Source of the DNA: Planococcus citri
Lineage: Eukaryota > Arthropoda > Insecta > Hemiptera > Pseudococcidae
NCBI RefSeq assembly: GCF_950023065.1
Contig: NC_088679.1
Location: forward strand, 14,012,001 to 14,076,000
Direction: 5' to 3'
Length of the DNA: 64,000 nucleotides
Positions 1 to 10,918 of this stretch are shown in pieces (position 1 is the first letter of the stretch; each line of letters opens with the position of its first letter). The position numbers and the translations under genes are program-made. The notes under the pieces were generated by a model. The model had not been told where the DNA came from and did not search any database. It worked only from the letters and a program-made list of their open reading frames with translations.

Positions 1-2260
1 GAAATTTTTGAAGAGGTTCTGATTTTGAATGGATTTATTCGAAATTTCGAAAGGATTTTGATAAACTTGATTGTAGGTATAGGACATTTCCAATATTTTT
101 TTTGTGTAAGTACGATTTTTTGAAAATTATTTATACTCGTAGGTTCATATCCATTTAATTTTTCTGTCATCATTTTGAATGCGTTTTCTTAAGAATTTTG
201 GAAAAAATTTTCAACTTTTCTGCGGATTTTTCTGACTTGAAACGAATTTTTCCGATTTTGGAATAATATTTCAATTATTTTCAAATAAGAAAATATTTTA
301 AGCAAGTGTTATTTTTTGTTTTGAAACTTCCCTTCTTTTCTCCTCGAAAAAATAATAATATCAAAAAAACACTGTTTGTGCAATCGATCTAATAATGATC
401 TACAAAATAAGAGCTACGTACCTCTACCTACATAGAAAAAGTGTGGAAATATTGAAGAAAAAAATGGAGTCTCCTGTCCTTGAACTACGGTTATTTATTT
501 TTGGTTTATACCACTTTTAAATCGTTTTGGTCATTTCATATGAATTTTATGGCACTATTTGAACTTCTTAATCTGTTAAAAATTTCATTTCAGAAAAATC
601 TACTCTGAGTTCGTACTTCGTAGCCTCGTAGGTTAAAATACCCCAAGTATCACAATTTTTGCAATCATTTCAATCGAATTGTTCAAATTCCCATTTTTTG
701 TTTAAATTGTATGAATTTTGAAAATTTGATAAAAATGATCCGAAAAAAGGTTTAGGGGGGTGAAGAGGACACTTTAGCCTGATAAGCATTAATCCAGCAT
801 TAGTTTTTCCAAAATGGAGTTTGAAAAAAACCATGAAATAATTCTATGAGTAAGAAAGAAGGTGAACATTGCACTAGGGGGGTGGGAGGGGAAGTCGAGG
901 TACTGCAAGGATGGCACAATTCAAAACTTTCAAAAAACCGTGTTTTTTTTTTAAATTACCCAATTTTGTGGATCCTTGACTCAGCTTACTGTACTACAAC
1001 TAATGTAGGAAGCTCAATTTTTTTCAGGTGGTTTCCCACTCAAAATAAACTTACGAGTATTTGCCATTTTTCGTCAAAATCCAAAATAAGTGTAATATGT
1101 TTTTTTATGCAAAAAAAACGTTAATTTTTTCAGTTTTAAAATTGAGTAGGAATTTTGAATGAAAATATTCATCAAAAATGTTTGAAAAATAGGGTTTTGA
1201 CAAGGACTTCTGCATCTTGAAATTTTTTATAGTAAAATCAGCAATAAAAAAATAAAATAAAAAACTTTCAAAACAGTCGAACAAGAATTTTGACAGTTTT
1301 CTACGATATATTGTCTTTTTTCGTTTCCGGAAATGGCAATACTGACTTTATGTACAACGTTAAAAAGCTCGTTTTAAAAATACCACTTATGTAGATGTAA
1401 TGCACTATAATATAATCTAAAAAAAGAACACTACAGTTAGTTAGCTGCGTGTTTAGTTGTAAGTAAAATTATTGGGTACTGTTTTTAAAAATTGCCAAGT
1501 TGTGAAAAATTCCAAGATTGGAGAAAAGAGTTGCATAATTTTTTCAATCTATGTCATTTTTTTTTAAAATTCCAGATGGAAATAACCCACAAACTTTGAG
1601 AAACTTGTATATGTAGTTTGAAATGAAAAATAATCATTTCAGCTTCTATGAGTCTTCCTTATTTTTTTTTCAGTTGAATTTTTTTTTTTTAGTAGAAGTA
1701 GTAGAACCATCGTTATTTTTTCCTTGCGAGATATTGATAATTAATAGGAAGTCTACCTGTATGAAGGTGTTTACGCATGCTTAACGAATATACATTGTTA
1801 TTTTAAACGATCCACCTATATGATGAGCTAATCACCAACCATTCGACTTATCCGAGTAGTCATCGTATTAAAAAAGATATAGGTATACCTACTAATTAGT
1901 ATTACCTCTTGCCATTCAGCACCTATCCATATCGACATCGTCGAATTCATTACATAATTACTTATTTCAATCTGTTTGGTGTTTGGTGACTGTCGACTGG
2001 ACCTTTTCAAACACTTTTTATCACGCTGTCCGAATAAATAGGCGAATGGTTCAAGGTAGATGTGTTTACAGGGTAATTAGGTAGGTCCTTATAATAAGGA
2101 AGGGGGATTGAAATCAAAGCATAATGATACTAATGTATGTATATGTATACCATTTGTACGTAAAGTAAATATGTACCTAATTTTAATGTTGGTCTGGTCT
2201 GGGTATTGAATTTTATCAATATACTTGATGGGTTCACCGGGGGCGTATAGTAAAAGTCGT

Positions 2261-2268
2261 TGACGTCA
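2261..2268. promoter_or_regulatory. palindromic CRE-like octamer
   Basis: The sequence TGACGTCA is a perfect match to the full cAMP-response element bound by CREB/ATF-type bZIP factors. It lies in a locally GC-richer patch. No adjacent gene start is visible, so a regulatory role is only a possibility. Confidence 0.2.
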
Positions 2269-4309
2269 TAGAATGATTTAATTGTAAAATGCCAAGCTAG
2301 GTCGTTACTATTTACATAATTCTCCTTTTCAGGACACGAATTTACGAGCTGGCTCAAGCTGTCTGTGTTCGTGTCGTGCCTCGGTTGAATTTCCTTAGTG
2401 ACCGGCTGTTTGCGAGTTGTCTTCGTGGGGGAGGTGATGGGGTGAAAAAAGGAGGAGAAAATTGACAGATTTTGTCGAGTAGGTTTAATCAATCTCGAAG
2501 AGGAAGTTATACTTGGAATATTTCTAGTTTGATGAAGACTTTAAAATATTTCGATTGATAGGGTAATTTATTTTTTATTTTTGGCAGTGTTTGCGTTGTG
2601 TTTTCTTCGTCCTTTTCCCCTCACTGTGTGTGTTTTCAGTTGAGATCTTACTTAATGTTCGAATATTTCTTATTTTTGATGAAAAAAAGACTTGACTTTG
2701 ACCTAGATTTTCCAAAACGAGGGTCATAAAATATTTTATTCAATATTTTGAATTTTTTTCTTGATTGAATTTTTAACTATGATTTTATTCTGTGAGGTTG
2801 AAAAAACTTAATATTCACTTGTACTTAGGTATTTTGTCCTCACTCCTCATTCAGGTGGAATTTTTGGCTCTCTGCAGCTGGGTGGGTGGGGTATCCTTTG
2901 AGGTATTTTACGAAGTATACATAATAATTAATATTAATACGAGTACGTTAGAAGCAGACCTACCTGAATAAGTGGGAATTTACGTCAAACCTTGAAATAT
3001 ATATTGCTCATTTCCCACATTACGTTTATTATTCGAATACGTAGGTCCATTCTATACCTGCTCATTTTGTTTGCCACTGAAAACTACGTAAATGAGGAAT
3101 TCAGTTCGCGAATGTATGAAGATATGACAGAACAAGATGCTAGAGCCTTGAAGGCGTGAAATTTTTCATTAAATAGCCATCGGTTGACCGTCACTTTTGG
3201 TTTTGATCTCGTAAGAAGGAATGAATTTTTAATCTTGGCAGGTGAACAGAGAGAAGGAAGGATTTTGAGAACGTAGATTGCGTTGAGAAATAAAATTAGT
3301 AGATTTTTTACGATTATTAGTATTTTTTCAATTGATAATTTTTATTTTCATTTTTTTATCTCCATCTTTTAAATGTATTCGATGGTTTTTTTTTGACATT
3401 TCCAGTCGATTTGTGTTGATCGTTGAACTGAATCGTTACAATGGCAGAAGTTAATTCGATCCTGAAGCCATTGATTACCTATACCTACCTATATATTTTC
3501 CATCATCGTATTTCTTTTCGTACCAGAGTATTTTTACTATTATTACTACCTACCTATATTATGTTTATGTTGACGACGTGACGTGAGAGTTGTTTTTTTT
3601 TGTCCTTTAATTTAAGTTGAATTAATTTTTTTATCATTGAAAGGTTGATCCTTTATGAATTAGTTATTTTATACCTACGTTAAAAAGACTTTTGTTTCGA
3701 TTTTCTCGTTGTTTTTTGATTGTTCTTTTTTAAATGACTTTTTTTTTTTGGTTTTTGATGTGTCGTAATTTATATGTGGTTATTACTTATTACTTTTGAA
3801 AAAGTGATGACTGATAAGTTGTAATATTGTTACCATTTTTTTTTAAATATTGCATTTATCGTATTTATGAGAATAAATTTTTAAAACGAATGGCAAAAAT
3901 TATCTATTTTTCAGTCTTTTGAAACAATTGTAAAAAAAACTCCAATTTTTATAAGCATACCCTATCCCTTCAAACCCTCAACTCTGCCTCTCTCTTGACT
4001 CGTGGAGATAGTCAGAACGTTTTCATTATAGTATTCTGAAAATATACTGATAAATTTGATTTGAAATTTACTTTTTGGAATTTAACTTTTAACATCACTT
4101 ATATGGCTATAAGTATCAAGTTCCAAAGTAAAAATTGTCAAGAATTTGAAATTATTTCCATTTTGTTTTTGATTTTTTCTTCATCTTGCAAGTTTTGAAA
4201 AATAGCTTCATTCTTGATTTAAAGAACCTGAAAGTTCAACTTTAATCGAAATCAGAACTGTGTCTAGTTTTTCAGCATGTAATTGAACGTAGAAAACCTG
4301 TTTAAATGT

Positions 4310-5010
4310 GTCAACGTTGCCAAGTTGTTGAAAATTTTCAAAATTTTTCCCAAACTGATGAAAATTTTGCTAATTGACTTGGATATTTTCAAAATAAGCA
4401 AAATTAGCAATTTTTCAGAATTGCTCGAGTTCTTAAAATTCTAAAACTTTCCAAAATTATCAAAAAATACAAAATTTTGCATTTTTCAGAATTTCTAAAG
4501 GATTTAAAATAAACAAAATTCTAAAATTTGTTGGATTTTTTTTTTCAAAATTTTGAAAAACATTTTTCAAGTTTTTGAAAATAGTTCCATTTTATACAAT
4601 TTTTACATTTTCTTCAATTATCAAAATATGTACCTATATACCTAAGTTGGAACCTATAGATAAATTTTGCAATTGATTAGTTCCAACACAAAAGTAGACA
4701 AAATTTTGCAATTTAAATTGCTTAATTTTTTACAATTGTCACATTTCTATACAAAATTTTGCTATAAGTTTAGAAAAAATTTCCACTTTTTCTGCAATTT
4801 TTGCTCAATTTTTCACGCTTATTCATTTTTTTAAAAATTGGTAAAATGCACAAAATTTTAATTTCTTTGATTATCTTCGAGCACCATTTTTTTAAAAGTT
4901 TCCAAGATATTCAAAATTTGGAAATTTTTCAAAATTTCTCAATTTTTTACAATTTTTAGGTTTTTTAAAAGTCACCAAAATTCACAAAAATCATTTAATT
5001 TTGTACAGTT
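4310..5010. repeat. degenerate A/T word repeat
   Basis: About 700 bases consist of loosely repeated words such as CAAAATTTTCAAA and AAAATTTGCAATTT, with no clean period. The same texture recurs at 6900-7380 and in belle introns 7 and 11. It looks like old, diverged satellite-like or slippage-derived DNA and has no coding potential. Confidence 0.4.
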
Positions 5011-5049
5011 TTTGGATTTTTTTAAATTTATGCAAAATTCCCAATTTTT

Positions 5050-6893
5050 ATCTTACTTACCTACCTGTTACCTGTTGGTTGGTCACCGTACCCTGTACAG
5101 CTACAAGGCTAGGAGTCACGGGTCATTTTATACCTACTCTTACATTAATGAAAGGAGGTTGGATTTTTGGAGAAAGGAGAGTAAGACTGAAGGGTGATGA
5201 TCTATTTCAGGTAGGGTTTTAGGAAAGTTAAGTGAGTTTCTTAAATTGGTATGATCTTGGCAAGTGAGTAGGATGTGGGAGATGGTGAGTTGGACTTTGC
5301 ATGTAGAGCATATTGGAGGGGATTCTTTTTTGAACAGATGAGAGTGGGTGAGGAGGGTATGGCATGTACATACACAGCATAAGGCAACGGCCTGCTTCTT
5401 GGGTAAATCTTGAATGTTGGTGCCTGGTGGTGTGACTTTGGCTGGGAATTAACTGTGAACATATCAGAGTCCTGCACGGTGTAGTTAAAATAGCCGGATA
5501 ACTGCAGGAGCTAAGGCTTAATCTAACTACACAATACTAATTGCAGTTAGTTTTGTCAGTGCGTGCAACTGATGAATGACTAATTACAACTACCTGCCCA
5601 TGCAGCAGTAAGTTAGCTTCGGTTCTGTAGGTGTCTCATCAATACATTTTGGCAACTCATCAAACAGATAAGAAGGAAGCAAACATTATTTTTCTGATAA
5701 GAACGCGGTATAATTGCAGGTAGTGTGGTTATTTTAACTACTAGTTACGTTAGAATAATCATTTGGTGGTATAATTGCAACAGCTAATGCGGTTATAACT
5801 TATGACTGCTTTTGGATGAGCTACATATATTTGGTAGCTTACTGCACTCGTCCAACAACTAATGCAGATAACTTTTTAACTACACTGTGCAGGACTCGGG
5901 TTCAGCTACCATCATATCAGACACTGGAACACATGTTTCTAGTACAGGTGAAATCCTTAGTGACTGCTTTGCTGCTAAGTCTGCTGTTTCATTTCCCAAA
6001 ATTCCCGAGTGGGTGGGAATCCAGGCTATGGTAACATTCATGTCATGTTGGAGAGATGAGATTTCTGAGGAAATTGAATGTTGCTTAGATTTAGATCTTA
6101 GTTAAGAGATGGAATTTAGTGAATCGGTGAAGATCACAACTTTGTCGACTCTGCTCTCAGTCTCAATTACCATGTTTGAAAATGTAAGTATAGCATATAG
6201 TTCACATGAAATAATACTGAATTAGCACAGCCGTAGTGGAAATTGCAAAACCTCATTATCACAAACAACTGAACAACCACAGCGATTCACAGATTTCAAC
6301 CCATTGGTGTAAAACGAAATGAAATCATTAGGTACATAATTATACTGAGCAATAAAGTTCTTGATGATTTGAGTAGGTATTTAGTTGAGTGTGTTCAAGT
6401 AATGATGTACATATCAAATGAGAGAATATTCTTCTTAGTTTTTGTAGGATTTTCTGGAAAGAATGGTGGAAGAGGATATAGCTGAATGGAGTTTAGAATG
6501 GAGGAGACTTTATAGAGATATGAGTCATAAGCATATGGGAGATTGGGATCAATTTTTGAGTCTATGGTGAGAGAGAGGCCGCTGTCAACAGTTTTAAGGT
6601 GAATGAAAAATTTTGAAAGGATGAGTTTTGATGGTATAGAGGGGAGAATTTCAGATGCTTCCTGATATAATAACTAATAAGTGTATATATAGGAGTAGTT
6701 CTGAGGTCTCCAGTAGCTAGTCGAAGAGCTGTGTTATGAATAGTGTTCAGTAATTCAAGTGTCAACTGTTTAGCTAATGAGTAATTTGGCAACCCATAAT
6801 CACATTTTGAGCGAATCAGAGCTCTATAGATTCTGAGAAGAGATTGAGTGTCTGCTCCATATGTTGTACTTAATTTCTTACATTTTTGGGATT
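5050..6893 (-). mobile_element. broken non-LTR retrotransposon, RNase H type
   Basis: Read on the minus strand from 6893, conceptual translation in shifting frames gives the end of a jockey/I-type reverse transcriptase (TYGADTQSLLRIYRALIRSK, then CDYG; later TIHNTALRLATGDLRTTPI). An RNase H domain follows (about 6320-5900; VIFTDSLNS, then WIPTHSGILGNETADLAA), and then the C-terminal cysteine/histidine segment (about 5390-5230; HLFKKESPPICSTCKVQLTI, then SHILLTC). Stops and frameshifts separate the parts, the catalytic half of the reverse transcriptase is missing, and a 431-bp element splits it at 5467-5897. It is a dead 5'-truncated copy. RNase H-bearing families (I, LOA and relatives) are the best guess; the clade is not resolved. 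Confidence 0.8.
5467..5897. mobile_element. MITE-like insert with inverted ends, nested in the retrotransposon
   Basis: The insert begins GAGTCCTGCACGGTGTAGTT and ends with the near-perfect reverse complement (AACTACACTGTGCAGGACTC), so it has terminal inverted repeats of about 23 bp. It interrupts the retrotransposon just after the RNase H domain. The interior has no open frame. I could not find a convincing target duplication, so the superfamily stays open. Confidence 0.65.
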
Positions 6894-9821
6894 GCTTAAA
6901 ATTTTTTCAGATTTGCATAGAATTTTTAGAATTTTCAACTCAATTTTGTAGTGTTTTAAAATTTTATTGGCATATTAAATTACTTATGCAAAATTTTAAA
7001 ATTTTCCAACATCGTTAAAATTGGTTGATTCTAAGGGTAAAATGAAATCATCAAATTTCTGAAATATTTCAGAAGTGTTGAATTTGCCAGAATTATTAAC
7101 AAGTATCAAAATTTGTAAAATTTTTCAACAATTTTTGAATTTATATAAAACTGCATTAAAATCTTAAAATTATTGTGTTATTTTGGAAATTTTCAAAATT
7201 TTGGATATTTTGGCAATTTTTAAAAACTTGGAGATTGTAGAAAATTGAGCAATTTTTTAAAATTTCAAAACTTTGTATATCTTTGAAATTTATATAATCC
7301 CCCCCCCTCAAAATACAAAATTATTCAAAATTCCCTAATTTTCTGAAACAGCTTAAAAATTCTCCAATTGGCTAAATCGTTTAATTTTTTGAATTTCAAT
7401 CCCCCTCCCCCCACCGTTAAATAAATGTCTGGTGATGTAGTAGGTTTATAGGTAATGTCAGATGTGTATAGTTTGAGTTGATCCACGAAATTCTAAAAAT
7501 TGATCTTGATAATGAATTAGCGTTCAACTAACGGTATTGAAATCTGTTTATAGCTGTGGAGTGTGGATTTTATTATAATTTTCAAAAACTTCCTCAAGTA
7601 TACGTATCCCAGCATGTTTACATACATTTTAACTGAACAGGGAAACTTTACACGATCGTATATAATATGACGTTGGTACTCATGATGAAATTCACTCGTT
7701 CACTCCCCCACCACCGCACCATTTGCAAATACACCTTTTGTATTTTGCACTATAACTATAACCACAGGATACCGGTGCTATGACCTTTGAGTACATGTAC
7801 CTAAATTACAAAGGAAAATACTATACCCATAACGTCTTCTTGCAAGACGGCTACTATCGCATTAAAATAATATCAAAATACACCACATCATGTCGCCTTT
7901 TGCGGTATCCTGTAATTTCATCATCCTTGACCTATTTATGTTCAAAATCAAAGGCGTAGTTCAAAAAAAAAAAAAAACTTGAACATTTCTTCCGTGCATT
8001 TATGTATCTAAAATTACCCGCTTTAAAGTTTTTTTTTTTAATAGTGCTCATTTGCTGTTGAATTGATTCATTAGAACGAACATTTTACATTTTACACATT
8101 TTTCTTTAAATCCTCGCTTCCTTTAAACTTTGTGTTGTTAGTTAGGCTATAATAAACTTGGTAAATTATAAACCGAGGATTTTAATACTCGTAGTTTATG
8201 GCCAAATGAAAATGCATGCTAATTTTGAATCGAAGTTGACTAAGTACTTAGCTACCTACGCTTGATGTGGATTTCGGTGCATTAACTTCTTTGAAAGTTA
8301 TTATTAACTTAGCTACTGTATAGATTATGTCATATGTAGGTTTATGTTGTATTACCTAGTGTCGTATTTTTGTGGGGAAGGGCGAGGGGTGTGATGAGGG
8401 CACGTAGTACGAAGTCTCAAATTGTGAACTATGTGGTTAGTAGATACGTGTTGTAAACTCTCGCAATTCTAATCAATGTTGCTTATAGTTTAATAAATTT
8501 TACTCTAGGTGTTTTAAATTCGTAAAAAAAAATATTCATTTCATGAATCTTGAACGATTTGGTGTAAAGAAGCGTGGAATAATATTTTGATGCTGTGATT
8601 AGGGAAGAGGGAAGAAGGAGAGACTATAGTAACGATGTGTTTTGTTGGCGAAGTACTCGCACATAAACTCTGAAATAATTCCAAATTAAAACTTCCCATC
8701 GAGTTAAACACCGTAGACAGCATATTTTGTAGGTTATATGTATACGAGTACTGCTGCTTACCTACATCTAGATAAATATTATAACGTCTGGTTGGCTCGA
8801 ATAATTTATATTCGTAATTTGTTTACCGAATCGTTCTATTTTAAATATGAAAGATTTCATGAACGTAATTAGGTACACTGTTATTATTATGTAATTCCTT
8901 TACGACGACCGTGTTACGATGGTTAGGTAAATCGTTCTGTAAATTTCCGTTATTTTCATACACATTGCATATAGGCTTATTTAGATATACTTCATCGTCA
9001 TCGATTTCCATTCGCGATTTGAATTATTTTTCTGCTGTGGTTGAACTAAAACTAAAAATAAATTTTGGCGAATATTTAAAAAAAACTCTACTACCTATAT
9101 ATGGATGGATTTATGACGACGATGAAGTATTCGTATGCCCACGTTGCAATCGTACGTATGTATCGAGAGAATTATTGGTACCTAATCTGGTTTATTAAAC
9201 TATTACGTCAGTTCCAGAAAAATTTGGTGGTAGTGGTCCTAGTCTATGGCCTAGTCAGGTTTCTTCTTTTCTGACTGTTGGTCTTGGTACTCGTGTAGGT
9301 AATCGTCCGATTTGGGTTTCATATCAATTACTTCATCGTAATAACGAAAAGTGAGAGTGCTGGTTTTAGGTGAACAATTGAGTCGATGATGTGATGATTC
9401 AAGGTATGCGTAGGTAATAGGTATGTATAATTCTGTGATTTAGGCTGTGGCAGTTCTCTGAATTTTACGATACCTAAGTAAGATACTTCAACTTGATGTT
9501 GGAAATGAAAGAAAAAATTAAATTAAAAAAACCACAATGAGCCATGAGGTAGATAAGTTCAAGTGGTATGAGTACCTACCTAACTTTATGGCGTAGGTAC
9601 AATGAAATCATAAGGCGTGTTTGTCGAGTTTTTAGAAACAAATTCAATCGATTGAAGCTGTAACTAGTTTTCTTTTTCTTTTTTTGTTTTCACGTCAGCG
9701 ATGAGTACTTGACCGATAATTTTAGAGTTAGACTGAGAAGTGAGAACCTTACCCCTTCTCAAATCATCCAAACAAGGTTCAAAGAATTTAAAATTCATTT
9801 TTTTAAAATTACTCCCTCCTC
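6894..9821. other. intergenic DNA, no supported gene
   Basis: The first 500 bases repeat the degenerate CAAAATTT texture. The rest is ordinary AT-rich sequence with a C-rich stretch near 7300 and 7400 and TACGAGTA octamers at 8186 and 8743. One short frame near 9120-9170 resembles half a zinc finger and is listed separately. Confidence 0.55.
9112..9177 (+). pseudogene. half zinc-finger-like sequence, possible relic
   Basis: Within an open frame starting at 8911 the residues DDDEVFVCPRCNRTYVSREL resemble the first half of the C2H2 finger found in terminal exons of BTB/zinc-finger genes such as lola (acidic run, then CPRC, then a tyrosine). The histidine half is absent; the frame runs out at 9198. 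It may be chance, a relic, or an exon whose partner lies outside the window. Confidence 0.2.
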
Positions 9822-10330
9822 TAGAGATGTGCACTTTTCAGAAAAGTAATTTTGGTGACATGAAAAGTGAAAAGTTCATTGAAAAGTATGAAAAGTTGTG
9901 AAGAAAAGTAAATCGTGTGAGTCTCATTTTAAAGCTCTCTGCAAGAGCTTCAAATTGATGTATTTTTTGCCTATCTAAAACACACAAAAAAAACAAAATC
10001 ATTTTTTTCCACCTAATTAATTAAATAGTGGTAGTTTTGAGCCTTTCTAGAGCCTCTAACATTTTTGGTTTTTTCAGTTTTGAAAAAAATGTAGTGAAAA
10101 ATATAAAAAATGGGTGCTGAATTGCGAATGTGGAGGAGTGGAGAGAGTGAAATTTGATATTTGACTTCATCAATGAGGTCAGTGATCTCTGATGAGTAAA
10201 TTAATTGGGCTTTTTTTTTAGTGAAAACTGAAAAATGAAGTGAAAAGTGAAAAGTAGGAACTTGGATTTTCAACTTTTCATTGAAAGAAAAGTACTTTTC
10301 ACTTTTCACTTTTCAGACTGCACATCTCTA
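9822..10330. mobile_element. hAT-type MITE
   Basis: The 509-bp element starts TAGAGATGTGCA and ends TGCACATCTCTA. These inverted ends look like hAT-superfamily termini. The flanks are CTCCCTCCTC on the left and TCCCTCTC on the right, an 8-bp target duplication if one extra C on the left is allowed, which fits hAT insertion. The interior is rich in GAAAAGT repeats in both orientations and encodes no transposase, so it is non-autonomous. Confidence 0.7.
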
Positions 10331-10463
10331 TCCCTCTCTCATCCTTCCTTGACTCACTCTGCAAAAAAATAAAACCCAGATTCAAGTCAATTCCTAATTT
10401 CTTACACTTACAAGGGAGGTATCCCAACCAACAATTTTTTTTTTTGAACCGAACAAAGCTGAA

Positions 10464-10838
10464 TTGAAAGAGCATGAAAAAAAATATCCTTCTACTAACA
10501 ATCTCATAGACTTTAAGAAAAAAAGAGCAATTGCTTGCCGAACAAATCTATCAAAACAAAGGGATAGTTGGACCAAATTTATGTTGAATATCACTCACAG
10601 TACTAGTATAAAAGAAATGTGGACTAAAATACAAATATTAAAAGGCTGCTATGTCCCATCTGACATTTCATATCTTCTCCACAACAATGACATTATTACT
10701 TCATTAGATAACATAACTAACACCATGGCTCAATCTTTTTCTAAAGTCTCAGCAACAAGTTCCTATAGTGAAGCTTTTCAAACAATCAAAAACCAAACTG
10801 AAAACTTAGTACTTGATTTTTCATCTGATAAACCTTGA
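10464..10838 (+). pseudogene. retrotransposon: segment between endonuclease and reverse transcriptase
   Basis: This frame encodes the helical linker that precedes the reverse transcriptase in this class of element (for example AIACRTNLSKQRDSWTKFM). The frame stops at 10838. The homologous protein continues in another frame (EPYNAPFSINELLYCLNHNI, then KNSSPGPDDIHP), where SPGPDDIHP is the typical entry motif of these reverse transcriptases. It shifts again to join the main frame at 10919. It is part of the same dead element. Confidence 0.6.
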
Positions 10839-10918
10839 ACCATACAATGCACCTTTCTCTATAAACGAACTACTGTACTGTTTAAACCACAACATCAAAA
10901 ATTCATCACCTGGACCAG

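Larger units (their letters stand above)
1..5049. other. AT-rich intergenic DNA, no gene seen
   Basis: I see no gene here. The open frames are short, start in low-complexity sequence, lack recognisable domains and are not flanked by convincing splice sites. The stretch contains many TACCTAC-type words, scattered TACGAGTA octamers (134, 1052, 2938) and homopolymer A/T runs. The slightly more GC-rich patch at about 2200-2480 has one palindromic CRE-like octamer, listed separately. From about 4310 the sequence becomes a monotonous run of TTTCAAAATTT-like words. Confidence 0.6.

Noticed and set aside
2130..2492. 120-codon minus-strand frame
   Set aside because: It is slightly less AT-rich than its surroundings, but I found no domain, no splice context and no sign of a continuing gene.
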